Of a DNA stretch of 64,000 nt, positions 10,285 through 20,775 are shown piece by piece. A model generated the notes under the pieces. It was given only the letters and a program-made list of their open reading frames with translations. It did no database searches and had not been told where the DNA came from. The stretch comes from Syngnathus acus (lineage: Eukaryota > Chordata > Actinopteri > Syngnathiformes > Syngnathidae): NCBI RefSeq assembly GCF_901709675.1, contig NC_051087.1:17920067-17984066 (forward strand), in the 5' to 3' direction. Position numbers and translations under genes: made by a program. Numbering within the stretch: the stretch's first letter is position 1; each line of letters opens with the position of its first letter.

Positions 10285-10374
10285 CAGTGGTTCTCAAACT
10301 GTTTTATATATATGTTTGTAAAATCTCACGTACCCCCTAGAGTACCTCCGTGTACCCTCATTTGACAACCACTG
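10285..10374. mobile_element. 90-bp hAT MITE in the retroviral leader
   Basis: The ends CAGTGGTTCTCAAACTG and TTTGACAACCACTG are inverted. The flanking 8-mers TTCTGGAG and TTCTAAAG match at six positions. It lies inside a partly duplicated leader segment: GGTGTTGTAGAGTCCCC occurs at about 10242 and again at about 10449. Confidence 0.75.
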
Positions 10375-10586
10375 TTCTAAAGAGTACAACTTCGCGTTGG
10401 CAGGAATGGGTAACAGGACTGTTGTCTTTAGTTCCCAGGGAAGGAAGGGGTGTTGTAGAGTCCCCTCTCCGGATGAAGCAGCTCTTTTTTTTTAAAAGAG
10501 GACTTCGCGTAGGCAGGGATAAGAAATTTGTGTGGTTGAGAGTGTGACTGGTAGGATAAATGGACTAAATAGCAGTTCTAGCATTG

Positions 10587-11150
10587 GTGTGTCTGACTTC
10601 ATAACACCAAGTCGGGTTGTTGTGATGCGTCTAGTGTGTTGTGTCCAGTGCATGTCACTTCTCACTGTCAACCCTCACCGCTGGCTAGCAGTATGCGAAC
10701 GGGAGAGCCGAGTGCGTAAGTCTCTCCCTGCCAGTACATAGCCTCTCTAACAGCAAGCCCTATGTAGTGCCTCCACGCGGCGACACATGGTAACTGGGTA
10801 CAACACGGACCCAGGCTAAACTACAAGGGACTCGGAGGAGGTTTGGCCCCTAGACGTGCGGCACGCGGGCCCACCGGTGTGTGGACACGCCCTGGTGCCC
10901 ACGAACCAGCCCCCAACTATGGGTTAAATAGTACCACTGCCCAGTGGGCTCCTCGGGAGAGGAATGGGCTAAGGGAGTCAACCCCGACAGAAAATCAATT
11001 TCCCTTTGGGTTAGCGTCAGGAAGGGCATCCGGCTGTAAAAAGTTTTGCTCCAAAAATTCTCAGTATGGCTAGAGACGGCCATATCGAGAACCCAGTCCA
11101 ACCCAGCGGCGCCTGGAAAGCGGACTTTAAAACGATGATGATGATGATGA
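10587..11150 (+). mobile_element. Non-LTR retroposon with (GAT)n tail, copy 1
   Basis: The insertion starts GTGTGTCTGACTTCATAA and ends in GATGATGATGATGATGA. It is flanked by TAGCATTG (10579-10586 and 11151-11158). A close relative with a longer TSD lies at 56338-56951. Conserved 3' sequence includes CCAGTCCAACCCAGCGGCGC. It is probably a SINE or a truncated R4/RTE-like LINE; the family could not be named. Confidence 0.85.
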
Positions 11151-11843
11151 TAGCATTGATCCACGGCAATAACACAGGCCAGTAATTTGTTGAAAGGTCA
11201 ATTTAAACCTGCATTGAGGATCCTCAAAGATAAAGAAATTTTTTTTTGTATAAACCTAAAAAAGAAATACCAAATTAAGATGGGAAATAAGAACGGTAAA
11301 TCTCTAGCTCTCGATGGAGATGAGAAGTACATGGCGAGTAAATTTGTTAATTGTATGCAATACATGCCGAAGTGGAAGAAAAAGTATGGAGTAGAAGGGA
11401 AGTTGAAAGTTGAAATGTGGAAGATAGTGGTTGAACTTTTGGAGGAGAGTGTAGTTAGGAAGACAAATGGACTGAGAAGGGAAATAAAAGAGAGAGAATT
11501 GAGTTGTGCTAGAATGTGGTTGAAAGCTTCACAAGAGAGAAGGGAACAAATTCAAAAGACAAAAAATAGAAAGATAAAAAGTGATGAGGCCGCCATTCAA
11601 TTAAGATTTGAAAAATAATTCTGGGTGCACAGTGGCATCCCATTCAATGATGCAGCTGCGAGTGCTTATCAGCAACATCTTAAAAATGCGCTCCTCACTG
11701 GTTTCCCCCCTGACTTAGGCAACTGGGTGAGGAAACACTTGGTAGAAGGTGATACTGCTACTGTTACAACAGCTATGCAGTGGGCCAGACATGCTGAAAA
11801 AGTGATCCAAAAAGGCAAAAGTTCTGATGTATTTCATCTAGAT

Positions 11844-12698
11844 CAGTGGTTCCCAAACTTTTGCAGGCTGGCGCCCCCTTCGGCTCTCCAGTGAATTCCT
11901 AGCCCCCCCCCCCCCCCCCCCCCAAGGACCGGCATTTATATAAATAAATAATACATTTATATAAATAAATAAATAATACATTTATAATATCATTACCATT
12001 ATGTTGAATTAGTGGGAGCCCTGAGTTTGTTTCTCAGAAACGAGCCGGTCCCATCTAGACGTAATCGGAGACAATGACACCCGAAGTGATTTAAGGTTTG
12101 TCTTTTATTGCAGGATGCTTGGTCTCCATGTGTTGAAGCAGTTTTGAATGCTTCACTGCCTGGTTAGTTAGCCTGTCGCCACATATTAGCTTTGCGGGCT
12201 CGACTGGGGAAACATGTCACGTGACCGGGACGAGTGTCTTGACCTGAATTAATTGATCGTCGATAAAAAAAAAAATTCTGTGCGGCTTGGCGGCCCGGTA
12301 CCAAGTGACCCACGGACCGGTACCGGTCCGCGGCCCGGTACCGGTCCGCGGCCCGGTGGTTGGGGACCACTGCCCTAACCAGCTCAACACAACACAACAC
12401 GGCGCGTTCTGGCGAGTCCCCAATTTCATGTTGACTTGAACTCAAGATGATGTTGACCGCCAGAATGCGGTTTTTATTATAAGATAAAATTCTGAACATT
12501 ACAAGCTTGAAATTACAAACCTGAGCTTTTGCTTTTGTAGTCTATGCTGTCGGATCTGACTGGGCCAGAGCGGCGTGTTGTGTACAAATCGACTGCCGCC
12601 CCTCTACCGCCCCCCTACCGCCCCTTTCTTCCTCACCGCCCCCCCAGATCTTTCCACCGCCCCCAGGGGGGCGGTACCGCCCACTTTGGGAACCACTG
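11844..12698. mobile_element. hAT element inserted in gag, first
   Basis: The ends CAGTGGTTCCCAAACTTTTG and CTTTGGGAACCACTG are inverted. The perfect duplication ATCTAGAT lies at 11836-11843 and 12699-12706. The interior includes a long C run near 11905-11922, AT-rich repeats and, at about 12276-12372, another hAT-like terminus (GGTTGGGGACCACTG) with repeated GGTACCGGTCCGCGG units. That suggests an older nested fragment. No transposase is encoded. Confidence 0.92.
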
Positions 12699-12727
12699 AT
12701 CTAGATGATGATGGTAATGATCTAGAT

Positions 12728-12940
12728 CAGGGGTCACCAACTCCGGTCCTCAAGGGCGCCAATCCAGCCTGTTTTAGATGTATCCCCCCTGCAACACACC
12801 TGATTCAAATAATCAGGATTGCTATCAGCCTTAATAGAGCTTGCTGATGAGCTGATCATTTGAATCAGGTGTGTTGTTGCAGGGCTGCACCTAAAACAGG
12901 CTGGATTGGCGCCCTTGAGGACCGGAGTTGGTGACCCCTG
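12728..12940. mobile_element. hAT MITE inserted in gag, second
   Basis: This 213-bp element has long inverted ends (CAGGGGTCACCAACTCCGGT and its complement). The perfect duplication ATCTAGAT lies at 12720-12727 and 12941-12948. The interior is itself largely palindromic (CACCTGATTCAAAT and ATTTGAATCAGGTG), so the transcript could form a long hairpin. Confidence 0.95.
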
Positions 12941-13621
12941 ATCTAGATGAAGATACAACGGTCATCTTCCAAAGTTCCCAAAGGGGCAGAGGAAGCGTTA
13001 GAGACCAACAAGGCCGCAGGCCGCCATTCAATTCAATCTCCACATCAAATTTGGACTGTTGGAACTGTGGGAAACGGGGACACTTGGCAAGAGTGTGTCG
13101 TCATGTAAAACAAAACCAATCAAAGGGCGGAGGAAGAGGCAGAGGAAAAGTCACATTTTCAGCATGACAAGCTTCCTCCCCTTTGACCTCTCATGCTAAT
13201 ACAGAGACATTGTAATGCTACATTTAATAGAAATAATTGATTGGTTGTGTTATAAGATTATACAAACTTCTATATGCGAGCTAAATCTGAGAGATTGAGT
13301 TCTTTAAATTTAAAAACAAAGAAAAAATTCTGATTAATTTGCCAGCAGTTTTTTTTGTGTTGAGTTTTTTTTGGATTGGTGGATTGTTCTATCGGGAACC
13401 TTGAGTTGAAAATGGTATATGAATATTGTGTGGGGGGCTTGGATAAATTGGGACCAATGTGATGGAAAGACTCCTTTTTGGAGGCTGTGTGTGAGATGCA
13501 AATGAGCATGGATGACTGATTGCCTGAATGAAAGGAAAATACAGGTTGAATGGTTGAAGTTGTTGGAGACTACTATCGAAAATTAGTAGAGCGACTTTGA
13601 AGAAAGAGTGATTTTGAGTAA

Positions 13622-13940
13622 GTTAAATAAAGTTAAAGTTAAAGTCCCAATGATCGTCACACACACATCTGGGTGTGGTGAAATTTGTCCTCTGCATTTA
13701 ACCCATCCCCGTGTGATCTTAATCCATCCCCTGGGGGAGAGGGCAGCAGTGAGCAGCAGCGGTGCCGCGCTCGGGAATCATTTGGTGATCTAACCCCCCA
13801 ATTCCAACCCTTAATGCTGAGTGCCAAGCAGGGAGGCAATGGGTCCCATTTTTATAGTCTTTGGTATGACTCGGCCGGGGTTTGAACCCACAACCTTCCA
13901 GTCTCAGGGCGGACACTCTACCACTAGGCCACTGAGCTGG
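13622..13940 (-). mobile_element. tRNA-derived SINE, copy 2
   Basis: This is the same family as 432-742 in reverse orientation. The head is at 13940 (CCAGCTCAGTGGCCTAGTGG on the minus strand) and the tail at about 13622 (AAAGTTAAAGTT repeats). It is inserted in the retroviral region between gag and pol remnants. Confidence 0.9.
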
Positions 13941-14430
13941 TAAGGAAATGCTAAGGAAGAAAAAAAAAAGGTTGCTTTTGGAGTGATAATTAACAAGAGA
14001 AAAAAAACTGGAGAACCAGTAACACATGCAGAAGATGTGTGAACCGGGAAATTGAGAAGCGTTTTGGAAAGAAAGTCAAATTAAATGATGATAGAATCAC
14101 ATGTAGTAAAGGTGTCAGGCATGGGCGTTGCCAAGCCTCAGAAGGAGTGAGTGAGTAGGACAGATAGTGAAAGATAGTAAAAATACAACACTTTACGACA
14201 TATGGATTCTCTAATACATTTGGCATCATACCATTAAGTGAAATTTTTTTCAAGCTTTTCAAACTTTTGATGTAAACAATTGGAAGATTATTGAAAAATG
14301 ACTAAAGAAGCTATGAGGAAGTGGGGTATGTGTTTGGAAGGGCACACGCTTATGCGCTTCCCTGGCTAATCAACATTTGTTTGACTGATCAAAGGAACCA
14401 TTTGCTACAGGATTTAACATCCATTCCCCC

Positions 14431-14589
14431 AGCCCAGAGCCGACCAAGACCAGAGAATCTCCTTTAAAACAGGAGGCAATAAATGGAATAGCCCCTGTCA
14501 TAAATGGTCTTTGGTTAGGAGGAATCATTAGGAAGTGCTCAAACTCTTCTCGCAAACACTCCTATCTGCCCAGTTCAAAAGGGCAATAA
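14431..14589 (+). pseudogene. Retroviral reverse-transcriptase N-terminal remnant
   Basis: A 52-codon frame contains RESPLKQEAINGIAPVINGL and GGIIRKCSNSS. This fits the start of a retroviral reverse transcriptase, before the fingers and palm motifs. It ends at a stop and the catalytic YxDD region is missing. The rest of pol is deleted up to the integrase tail. Confidence 0.65.
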
Positions 14590-14894
14590 AATTGACTACA
14601 AGAGTTGCAAAGAACAGACGAAGAACAGTCCTTGACCCGGCATTTGCGTTTGGCGGTCGTCGGTGTGGTTCCAAGACCTGCGTCTTGTGGTTTGTCATTT
14701 GTAACATTTTGGCCGTAGCGAATCTCCCGGCATTTTTTGAATGTGTATGTGATCATTTGGCCGTTGTGAACCTCCCGGCAGACATAAGTGATTTGGGCTT
14801 TTGTTGTTTATTTTTTTATATTTTTTCCCTCTCTTGTTGCCTCTGTGCGGGCGTGGCACTGGCCCCGGAGTCGGCCTGGTGTGATGGAAGGGGG

Positions 14895-15190
14895 GCTGTG
14901 TGCTGGGCCTCACCTGGGCCTTTCTGTCTTCCATTGTCTCCATTGCTGCTGGACCGTGAGGGGGAGAGGAGAGCGATTGTTGTAATTGGCTTGTGAAAGG
15001 ACTGCAGGAGCTTGCTCCTCCAGTGTCTCACCTGTGCCTTTCTGCCTTCCATTGTCTCCACTGAGACTGGACTGTGGAAGGGGGAGTGTGGTATTGTGGT
15101 AATTTTCTTGTGAAAAGGCTGTAGGAGACGGCTCCTGTGGTGGTGTTGCACATGGACCGTTCTGTTCCATTGTCTCCACGGATGTTGGAA
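14895..15190 (+). repeat. Three 118-bp tandem repeats inside the retroviral region
   Basis: The motif CCATTGTCTCCA recurs at about 14931, 15049 and 15167. The surrounding CCTTTCTG...GGACTGTGG and GCAGGAG...GCTCCT context is shared. A 29-bp direct repeat (CCCACTCCAGGTGTGTGCTG) follows at about 15399-15446. The sequence has no retroviral similarity and may be captured or expanded non-coding DNA. Confidence 0.75.
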
Positions 15191-16006
15191 TGTCAGTGGG
15201 GTGATTGATATTGTAATTTGATTGTGGGGGAGACTGATGTAGGTGCGGGTCTCTGGGCTCTGCGAGTAGCTATTTGCTGGGTTGGCGCGGGTGGGGGACG
15301 ACGGCATTGATTGTCCCAGTACTGGCCAGGCTGGGATAAATCAGTATGGCCCCCCCTCTTGCTTCCCTTGCTGTGGCTGCGCGCGGAGTGGAGTCATACC
15401 CACTCCAGGTGTGTGCTGGAGTCGTACCCACTCCAGGTGTGTGCTGAGGGCGTGGTAGCAAGTGAGATTAAGGCAGGATGATGGAAGAATGAATGAGGAC
15501 AGGCAGGGAATGCATGTACGACATGGGATGTGCACGACTGTAACTGAGGTCCGGTGGACTTCAATGTCTGCCTGCTCACGGCCATCATGAAGTTAAATGT
15601 TGTGGGACAGGGGTTGAGCTGTGATGGTGAATGAATGGGTGCCTTTGTGTCTGTTAGTTTGTACGTGTGCGCGCATATGAATGGCCTAGGTAGGTTGATG
15701 TGGAGGTGACGTGGTCACAATTGAAGATAAAATTCCTCTCGCCTGTAAGTATAGTACAAATTGAGATGAATAGGATTTGATGATTACTCAGGGGCACCAC
15801 TGACGTCAAATGGTTCAATGGAGAAGGCCCGTTTCCTGTGGCTGGACAAGACAGGACGATCTAGTCCAGCCGGGATGGGTATGATAATGTGTCCGGGACA
15901 CCTTGCTGGTCCCTTTTGCTCCCCAACGACGCTATTGACACATTACGTGAATGTGTCAAAAGGGTGGGGGAGTAGAATAATTTAGTCTCCTGTAAGATTC
16001 AATGTT

Positions 16007-16456
16007 TTGTCAAATGTAATTGTTCTTGGAGTCTTAACAGGACATGTAAGAATTCAACACACAGTGATGAGAGGAGCAGAAGAAACATCTCAAATGACTA
16101 ATGCAAAGGTTGCAGAAAAGGTGCTGTTTTTGCTGTTTTTCCGGACGTGCTGCTGCTCTTTCGGTGGCAGATCCAGATGGGGATTTGCTCAGCAAACTAC
16201 TGCGGATACGGAAGCAAAGACCGAGGTCCAGATCACCTCAACGTTCTGGCTGAAGGTCCCAAGAAGGAGGGGGACGGAGCCTGCGTGGACTGGACCCTAT
16301 AAATTGGTGGAGCGCATCTCACATGCCGTCCGGCTGGCCGGCAAAGGAGATATGTGGTATCATCTGTCCCAGTGCGCCCCAGTGAAGGGTTCCTGCAAGG
16401 AACCAGATCCGCCATTGACAGCGTCCCCGCCCCCAGTTCAAATAGAGGCAGAATAA
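16007..16456 (+). pseudogene. Integrase C-terminal domain remnant
   Basis: The open frame ends at 16454-16456. Its C-terminal third contains WTGPYKLVERISHAVRLAGK and WYHLSQCAPVK, the pattern of the SH3-like C-terminal domain of gammaretrovirus/epsilonretrovirus-type integrases. The upstream part of the frame does not look like integrase. With the 3' LTR starting 409 bp later, there is no room for an envelope gene. Confidence 0.75.
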
Positions 16457-16864
16457 TCCTCTTCCCCCTTGGTGGCCAGGTAGTCCACCCTGAGCCACTG
16501 AAGACAATGGCCACGCGGCAGATATTTCCAAGTTCTCCCCGGACGGAGCAGAGCTGCGAAGGGGGTGAGAATTGTGCTCACCCTCCACCAGTGGGCGTGC
16601 CAAGCCCCCAACGGCTGAACAATCACGAGCAATTTTTATCTTGAACTGTTATTGATAACATTCTGGTCGCCTAAGGCAGAGGGACCGTGTGATTCTTTTC
16701 CTGCATTAATCTTGCCGCAGGTTTTTCAATCACACACTAAATTTGGACTGGAGTATTGAGGAAAAAACCTCATCTTCACTGGAAATTATTGCTGTCATTG
16801 TATTTTCTTACTTATGTTTGATTGTTCAGGGTTGGCATAAACATATGATAAAACAGGAAGGATA

Positions 16865-17463
16865 TGTTAGGGTTTACAGATTATCTTGATCGTATGATTA
16901 TGTTGGAATGTAACCTGTAATAATTAACCTAGCTTGTCCTGTCTTAACAAAAGTAGTAGAACAAAGTGCTAAGATCTTTTGAACTGATTGACTAGCTGCA
17001 GAGGAAGCAATCAAAGTTGCTTTGTTTACACACCGTCGTAAAAGACCCCCTGCTATGCTTTGATCAGCAGGCCAGGGGATTCAACCCCATCCTGTCCACT
17101 CTCACCCCCACTCTCACCCACACTGTTTCTCTCAATAAAAATGCTCCTGCAAGAGGCCTGAGTCAGACCTCATTCGATCATCGCTGTACGCACAGCGACG
17201 AATGGACTCTCCACCTGCAGGTGTCTAAAAGGACTTACCGTAATTTTCGGACTATAAGTCGCACCGGAGTATAAGTCGCACCAGCCATAAAATGCCCAAA
17301 AAAGTGAAAAAAACCCATATATATGTATATAAATCGCTCCTGAGTATAAGTCGCCCCCCCACCCAAACTATGAAAAAAAACCGCGACTTATAGTCCGAAA
17401 ATTACGGTACTTGTCTCCCGTGTGGTTCTTGCAAAATAAGTTAGAGTGAGCACCACCCTAACA
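16865..17463 (+). repeat. 3' LTR, split by a MITE
   Basis: This is the same sequence as the 5' LTR, with AATAAA at 17134-17139. A 170-bp MITE (17238-17407) plus a TA duplication interrupts it. A purine-rich stretch (AAAACAGGAAGGATA) immediately before it may be the polypurine tract. Confidence 0.95.
17238..17407. mobile_element. Short CCGTAATTTTCGG MITE in the 3' LTR, copy B
   Basis: The ends CCGTAATTTTCGGACTATAA and TTATAGTCCGAAAATTACGG are perfect inverted repeats flanked by TA. The 5' LTR supplies the empty site (GGACTTACTTGTC), so both the boundaries and the TA duplication are read directly. This fixes the termini of the whole family. Confidence 0.97.
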
Positions 17464-18430
17464 TTAAAGGACTCCTCCTAGAGGTTTTATCAGTTTGTCT
17501 TGAAACGGTGGGTGCATCATTTAAGATGATGAAGAAAATGAGTACAAAAACGTCCCGCCTAGCTACAAAAAAAGATTTGTTCACACCTCATTGAATAAAG
17601 TACGTAAGCATACAATTATGTTCACACATTAAATCAATAAATAAACATTTTAAGCATATATTGAAAAAAATGGGTTCCAAAAAGTCCCACCGAGCTACAA
17701 AAACAGAATTCCTCACACCTCATTGAATAAAGTGCATAAGCATACAATTATATACACACACATTAAATAAATAAAAGAAACATTTTAAGCATACATTTAT
17801 ACCTACACACTAAATCAATATAAAAGACATAACTAGACAATTCTGACATGTGATAAGTGGTAATGAGAAAATGTTTTTATAACTTCATGATCTGATATGT
17901 ATTTTTGTGCACTTTGAAATAAATATATTTTGGTATATTGCCTGAATAGCTTAATGACCCTTAACGAACTGTTCAATGCATGCCTGATGTTTTTCTAAAT
18001 CACGGACACTGCCAAGGCCATCTAGGAATGCTGAATGCTTGATTATATCTTATGTTTTGCCTAATGCTTGATGTGACGTCATATGTTGCCTAACGTTAGA
18101 CGCCAGCCTTGGATGATTGGAGAATGTTCTGGACAGAGGGTAATGTTTTGCCTAACAAAGAAAACCTATTTATATATATTACAAGAAGCATGATTAACTG
18201 AGAATGTGACGAAAGTAAGTAAGTGCATGGAATGTAAAAAGAATAAACAAATGTGGTGACTAAAAGCTTGGCAGGGAAAACTTTGCATGGAAATAGTCAG
18301 GAAATATTAAACAAATTGAGTATTAATGAAATTGATAAATGCAGCATGATCACAAGTTCACGTCCCGACTAACAGTTTATGCCACACCCAAAACGTCACG
18401 TAATTCCGTACAAAATGATAAATTGGCAGG
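17464..18430. repeat. AT-rich intronic DNA with a diverged duplication
   Basis: Segments at about 17565-17650 and 17690-17770 are near copies (CTACAAAAA, CACACCTCATTGAATAAAGT, GCATACAATTAT). No terminal repeats or genes were identified. Confidence 0.5.
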
Positions 18431-18661
18431 ATGATGAATGGAAGATGTGCGACAGAGTGTGAAGTGGATGTATACAGAAGGTTGGTTGCGCAAGAATGGA
18501 GAAATTATTTTTACAGGAAGTAACCTTGGAGATAAAACCAGCAGAAATGCCAGAGGGAGAGCGGCAGGCGAAGAACAGCCAAGAACCTGGCCAAAGGGTC
18601 AAGCCAAGGCCGAAAGTCTGGAAGCAGGTGGATGGAAAAACAACAGCCCCCACCAAGCCAC

Positions 18662-18694
<33 letters not shown>

Positions 18695-18784
18695 AATCGC
18701 CATCAACCGCCTATGGAAACTGCTCTTATCGAACTTGGCCCACCCCCATGGAATCATTACCCATCGAACTCGGCCCCCAACTGC
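18431..18784 (+). other. Open frame of unknown origin with (CA)n tract
   Basis: A frame from 18496 reads MEKLFLQEVTLEIKPAEMPE and continues through a (CA)n repeat at 18664-18692. It directly precedes the repeat copy at 18785-19100 and may be the degraded coding or leader part of the same retroelement. No family could be recognised. Confidence 0.3.
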
Positions 18785-19100
18785 ATGTGCAACTGATTAT
18801 GAGGTGACCAAGAAACTTTGAACGTTGCTTTTTCTGAATGGGGACTTTCTGCTCTTGAGCATTGTTGAACAAAAAGCCCAGCACTGTATTGTATTTTTCC
18901 TGAGAATGGAGCTGTCGTAACAAGAATTGTGATTGAACTCAACCAACCTGTGTAAATCAAATTTTTGTTTCGATGTCTTATTCTTGTAGAAAAAAGTGAA
19001 GAAATAAAACGAGCACGCAGTAAGTGGATTGGCTGTGGCTCTTGCCGTGAGGCGCTGATAGCGCGTTTCCCAAATTGTGGACCAAATCCAACAATGGCTG
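18785..19100. repeat. Unclassified interspersed repeat, copy 2
   Basis: This is a diverged copy of 1-305, with insertions and deletions around the AATAAAACGAGCA block. Confidence 0.6.
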
Positions 19101-19560
19101 TGATAAAAAAAAGTCCAATGCTTTTAATTTTATCCAGCACTTTTGCTGTGGCAACACCTGATTTGCCCTAAAAAAAACAACTACCAAAGCCCCAACCCCC
19201 CCTCCAAAAAACAGATCGTGATGGTCTTAACATTCGTGAAAATATGACTGTACTCAGAGACGTGTGCTTTGGCTGCCCGTGGGGATGACATCCTGTTCTC
19301 CGGGCGCTAGGATGGAGCGGTCAGGACCCTTCTTGACAAACTAAATACCTAAAAAACACACTTATGCTGTTTGGTGTGGCTGTTTTTTTTTTAAACAAAG
19401 TTGGAAGTGTGGACAATTTTTTTTTCCCCCTACATGAAGAAGTATTTTCTTTTAAAAAGCCTACGTGTAGTCAAGTCCTGAGAAGATTGTTAACTGTGTG
19501 TGGGTGAGAGGGTTTTACAACATTAATACATTCATAATAAATGAATATATATATATGTAC
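19101..19560. other. Intronic DNA, nothing recognised
   Basis: T-rich runs and an AT dinucleotide patch at about 19544-19556 precede the next element. No gene or repeat family was assigned. Confidence 0.5.
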
Positions 19561-20774
19561 ACCGTATTTTTCGGACTATAAGTCGCGGTTTTTCTCATAG
19601 TTTGGGTGGGTGGGGCGACTTATACTGAGGAGCGACTTATATGAGAATTCTTTCACAAATTTTCAAAATTAAACAAACAAAACCAAAAAAAAATTGAAAC
19701 TGCGATAAAGGAACCGCGATGTAGCAAGGGATTACTGTAATTTGAATTTCAAGTGACGTCAGCGGCGCGGCTGTTTACATAAAGGACAAAGATTCGATCA
19801 GGGGATGACGAAGATGACGAAGGGCCCCACGTACTACCGGCATCATTAGCGGCTTTGTTTGTAAGTGAGTTTGAAGGATTTAATGATTTGGAGTGACACA
19901 GAAGGTTTGAAAAACTATTATGGCTTTTACGCACGCCCGGTCCTACTCTACGGAGCTCTCTTTTACCTCCGTGGATGGAAATCGGGGGCCGGCGCTCGGC
20001 CGGGTGGCTGTCCGGGGACGGTGGATGGGGCCGGGACATGGCTTTTATGCACGCCTGGTCCTATTCTATGGCTGATGTCAGGGCGCACGTGCGGCGTTGT
20101 TGACAAAGGACGAGGAATTTGATTGATGGATTTAATGATTTGGAGTGATGGTTTGATAATATTATTGCTTATATAATAGTTATTTGTTATATAATTTACA
20201 TCTCGTTATATGGGCCTGTGGAATATTTTGAAGTGCAAGCGCCGTCAGCAGCGCACACCCGGTCGGCATTGTTGACATAAAAGACGATCGATGGATTTAA
20301 TGATTTGGAGTGACACAGATGGTTTGATAATATTATTGTTTATATAATAGTTATTTGATATATAATTTATATATTGTTTTACGGGCCTGTGGAATATTTT
20401 GAAGTGCAACAGCCGTCAGCGCGCACCCGGAAATTGTTGACAAAGGACGATCGATGGATTTAATGAATTGGAGTGACACAGATGGTTTTATAAACGTGTT
20501 ATTTATGTAATAGTTATTTGAATAACTCTGAATGTTACGTCAGGCCCGTTCTCAGCTCTTCGTTTGTGTTTATGTCTTGTTAGCATACCTATCGTTTAGC
20601 CTGTTGTTGCTCGTTCATGTCTGTTCTTGGTGTTGGATTTTGTCGAATAAATTTCCCCCGAAATGCGACTTCTACTCTGGAGCGACTTATATATGTTTTT
20701 TTTCACATTATTGTGCATTTTATGGCTAATGCGACCTATATTCCGGAGCGACCTTTAGTCCGAAAAATACAGTA
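19561..20774 (+). mobile_element. Pogo-like element, copy C
   Basis: The left end is CCGTATTTTTCGGACTATAA and the right end TAGTCCGAAAAATACAGTA. The interior contains the GC-rich 118-bp module (CTTTTACGCACGCCCGGTCC) about twice. It also holds three ~185-bp modules with GATCGATGGATTTAATGA and GGGCCTGTGGAATATTTTG. The right end abuts a Tc1 insertion with only a few bases between. Confidence 0.85.
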
Positions 20775-20775
20775 T

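Larger units (their letters stand above)
11280..13167 (+). pseudogene. Retroviral gag remnant interrupted by two hAT elements
   Basis: An ATG at 11280 opens a matrix-like frame starting MGNKNGKSLALDG, with Gly2 suited to myristoylation, that stops at 11616-11618. After a frame break, a capsid C-terminal-like segment runs from about 11625 to 11843, where a hAT element interrupts it. Beyond a second hAT element, 12949-13167 encodes a nucleocapsid-like tail with one zinc knuckle (CWNCGKRGHLARVC) and an Arg/Gly-rich end. The short stretches flanking the insertions are in one register if each insertion and one duplication copy are discounted. The hAT insertions are therefore clean, while the earlier stop and frame break show the gene was already defective. 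Confidence 0.85.
9466..17463 (+). mobile_element. Defective endogenous retrovirus (LTR-gag-pol remnants-LTR)
   Basis: Two direct LTRs (9466-9894 and 16865-17463) begin TGTTAGGG and end CTAACA. They are flanked by the 5-bp duplication TTAAA (9461-9465 and 17464-17468). The internal region carries a primer-binding site, broken gag with a myristoylation-type start and a zinc knuckle, a short reverse-transcriptase remnant and an integrase C-terminus directly before the 3' LTR. No envelope gene was recognised and most of pol is deleted. Nested insertions are a hAT MITE (10285-10374), a retroposon (10587-11150), two hAT elements (11844-12698 and 12728-12940), a SINE (13622-13940) and a MITE in the 3' LTR. 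This copy cannot encode a functional virus. Confidence 0.92.

Noticed and set aside
14535-14996. 153-codon ORF as a possible env gene
   Set aside because: It lacks a signal peptide/transmembrane envelope layout, overlaps the 118-bp tandem repeats and lies before the integrase remnant, the wrong order for env.
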